Assembly: GCA_937906795.1 (NCBI GenBank)
Contig: CALCUQ010000195.1
Coordinates: 1 to 7,778, forward strand
Origin: an uncultured Bacteroidales bacterium
GTDB lineage: Bacteria > Bacteroidota > Bacteroidia > Bacteroidales > UBA932
Reading direction: 5' to 3'
Length of the DNA: 7,778 bases
Both the position numbers and the translations under genes were made by a program. Under the pieces are notes generated by a model, which made no database searches, had not been told where the DNA came from, and worked only from the letters and a program-made list of their open reading frames with translations. This document shows, in pieces, positions 6,795 to 7,778 of the stretch. Each line of letters opens with the position of its first letter. Position 1 is the stretch's first letter.

Positions 6795-6815
6795 CCTTTT
6801 CTCGAGAAGATAAGG
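6795..6815 (+). promoter_or_regulatory. Hairpin at the predicted 5' end of the rpsP mRNA
   Basis: CCTTTTC (6795-6801) can pair with GAA (6806-6808) plus AAGG (6812-6815) around a TCGA loop, leaving a 3-nt bulge GAT (6809-6811). Its centre is the perfect 10-bp palindrome TTCTCGAGAA (6799-6808). It begins where transcription is predicted to start, so it could protect the mRNA 5' end or be a protein-binding site. Function is inferred. Confidence 0.4.
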
Positions 6816-6851
6816 AAGTTGTAAAAAGTATTTATTTTTAAACTCACAGTT

Positions 6852-7397
6852 ATGTCTGTAAAAATTAGATTGGCTCGCCACGGTAAAAAGAACTACTCTT
6901 TTTATCATATTGTAGTGGCTGACAGCAGAGCACCACGTGATGGTCGCTTTATTGAACTTATTGGAACTTACAATCCAAACACTAACCCTGCATCTATCAC
7001 TCTTAACAATGAGAGAGCTCTTCAATGGTTAGGTAATGGTGCACAACCAACTGACACTTGTAGAAGAATCCTTTCATACAAAGGTGTGCTTCTTAAAAAA
7101 CACCTTCTAGAGGGTGTAAAGAAAGGTGCTCTTACTCTTGAGCAAGCTGAGGCTAAATACCAAGCTTGGGTAGCAGAGAAAGAGGCTAAGATCAGCAACA
7201 AAAAAGTTTCTCTTGCACAAAATGCAAGTGCTGCTAAAAAAGCAGCTCTAGAGGCTGAGGCTAAAGTTAATGCTGATAGAGCAGCTGAGCTTGCAAAGAA
7301 AAAAGCAGAGGCTGAGGCTGCAGCTAAAGCAGCAGCAGAGGCAGAGGCTAACGAGCAGGCAGAGGCTCCAGCAGCTGAGGAAACAACTGAGGCTTAA
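6852..7397 (+). CDS. rpsP: 30S ribosomal protein S16 with long C-terminal extension
   Basis: S16 binds 16S rRNA early in assembly of the 30S body. The N-terminal core (about residues 1-82) is clear: VKIRLARHGKKNYSFYHIVV, then ADSRAPRDGRFIE and IGTYNPNTNP, then ALQWLGNGAQPTDT. Beyond this the protein continues to 181 residues, about twice the length of the E. coli protein. Residues 83-120 (HLLEGVKKG, AEAKYQAWVAEKE) resemble the extension common in Bacteroidota. Residues 122-181 are almost only Ala, Glu and Lys, likely a long charged helix, ending in the acidic tail APAAEETTEA. The matching DNA (about 7304-7393) is made of repeated GCAGAGGCT/GCTGAG-like units. ATG 6852 begins the conserved strand at residue 2. 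A strong promoter and a leader hairpin precede it, and rimM follows after 5 nt, the usual ribosome-assembly operon. Confidence 0.97.
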   Translation: MSVKIRLARHGKKNYSFYHIVVADSRAPRDGRFIELIGTYNPNTNPASITLNNERALQWLGNGAQPTDTCRRILSYKGVLLKKHLLEGVKKGALTLEQAEAKYQAWVAEKEAKISNKKVSLAQNASAAKKAALEAEAKVNADRAAELAKKKAEAEAAAKAAAEAEANEQAEAPAAEETTEA

Positions 7398-7402
7398 TTA
7401 CA

Positions 7403-7778
7403 ATGTTGCGCACAGTAGCAGATAGAGATTTGTTGCCAGTAGCGCAAATTGTGAAATCTTACGATACAAAGGGTGAGGTTGTAATAAGATTGACCTCTTC
7501 TGTGTTTGAAGATTATAACTTTAAAGAACCGGTGTACCTGTTTTTTGACGGGTTGCCGGTTCCTTTTTTTATTACCAGTTATAAAGAAAGGGGTGCCACT
7601 GGTGCACTGGTCAAGTTTGAAACAATTACAGATTTGCCTCATGCTACAGAATTGCTTAAGAAGCAGATTTTTGTAGATAAGAATACGGTTGAGCCTGAGC
7701 AGATTGAGCAGGATGACGATGCAGCTATGGCAGCATTCCTTACTGGTTTTGAACTTCTTGACCAAGATGGGGTATCTG
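7403..7778 (+). CDS. rimM: Ribosome maturation factor RimM (3' end outside window)
   Basis: RimM helps assemble the 30S head around S19 and is classically encoded beside rpsP. The frame from ATG 7403 is open to the window edge, giving 125 full codons. Its N-terminus has the family signature VAQIVKSYDTKGEVVIRLT (residues 13-31; the usual form is GxIxxxHGxxGExxVxxLT), with Tyr-Asp in place of the common His-Gly. A beta-rich N-terminal domain follows (YLFFDGLPVPFFITSY, ALVKFETI, DLPHATELLKKQIFV), then an acidic linker (about 102-111). FLTGFELLDQDG (about 113-124) looks like the first strand of the C-terminal PRC-barrel domain that binds S19. RimM is usually about 170-180 residues, so roughly the last third is missing. 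The start is 5 nt after the rpsP stop, fitting co-transcription and probable translational coupling. Confidence 0.9.
   Translation, partial: MLRTVADRDLLPVAQIVKSYDTKGEVVIRLTSSVFEDYNFKEPVYLFFDGLPVPFFITSYKERGATGALVKFETITDLPHATELLKKQIFVDKNTVEPEQIEQDDDAAMAAFLTGFELLDQDGVS

Noticed and set aside
1..7778. CRISPR array, tRNA/rRNA, insertion sequence, attachment site or defence system
   Set aside because: Nearly all bases are accounted for by housekeeping and envelope genes. No regularly spaced repeats, transposase motifs or cloverleaf sequences were seen.

Overview
The window is AT-rich chromosomal DNA from a member of the Bacteroidota, most likely Bacteroidales. Three things point there: TAnnTTTG-type -7 promoter elements (one with a well-spaced TTTG -33 box), a ribosomal protein S16 with a long C-terminal extension, and a peptide deformylase tail of the Bacteroidota type. 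Ribosome binding sites are mostly weak, which also fits. The genus cannot be told from this sequence.

Layout. (1) Plus strand, 2-1653: the end of a peptide deformylase gene (def) followed 2 nt later by a complete phosphomannomutase/phosphoglucomutase (manB type), closed by a strong hairpin terminator at 1675-1701. (2) Minus strand, 5926 down to 1713: a tight four-gene run in transcription order of polysaccharide flippase, dut (dUTPase), a ferredoxin-nitroreductase gene and murF (gaps 21, 10 and 3 nt). This run converges on manB at the same hairpin. (3) Plus strand, 6089 to the window end: a lipoprotein cyclophilin (peptidyl-prolyl isomerase), then rpsP (S16) with its own clear promoter, and 5 nt later the first two thirds or so of rimM, cut by the window edge.

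Functionally these are mostly housekeeping and envelope genes. ManB-type mutase supplies sugar phosphates, the flippase moves lipid-linked glycans across the inner membrane, MurF completes the muramyl-pentapeptide precursor, Dut keeps uracil out of DNA, the cyclophilin probably helps folding in the periplasm, and S16/RimM belong to 30S ribosome assembly.

The one real anomaly is the ferredoxin-nitroreductase gene. Its two halves, each with one 4Fe-4S motif, lie in different frames, and a single frameshift near 3861-3868 breaks it. I see no mobile element, CRISPR array, tRNA, rRNA or defence system, and nothing that amounts to a new biological system. The main things worth a second look are the frameshift, the 5' leader hairpin of rpsP, the S16 extension, and the unseen Cys-ligand region of the deformylase at the window edge.
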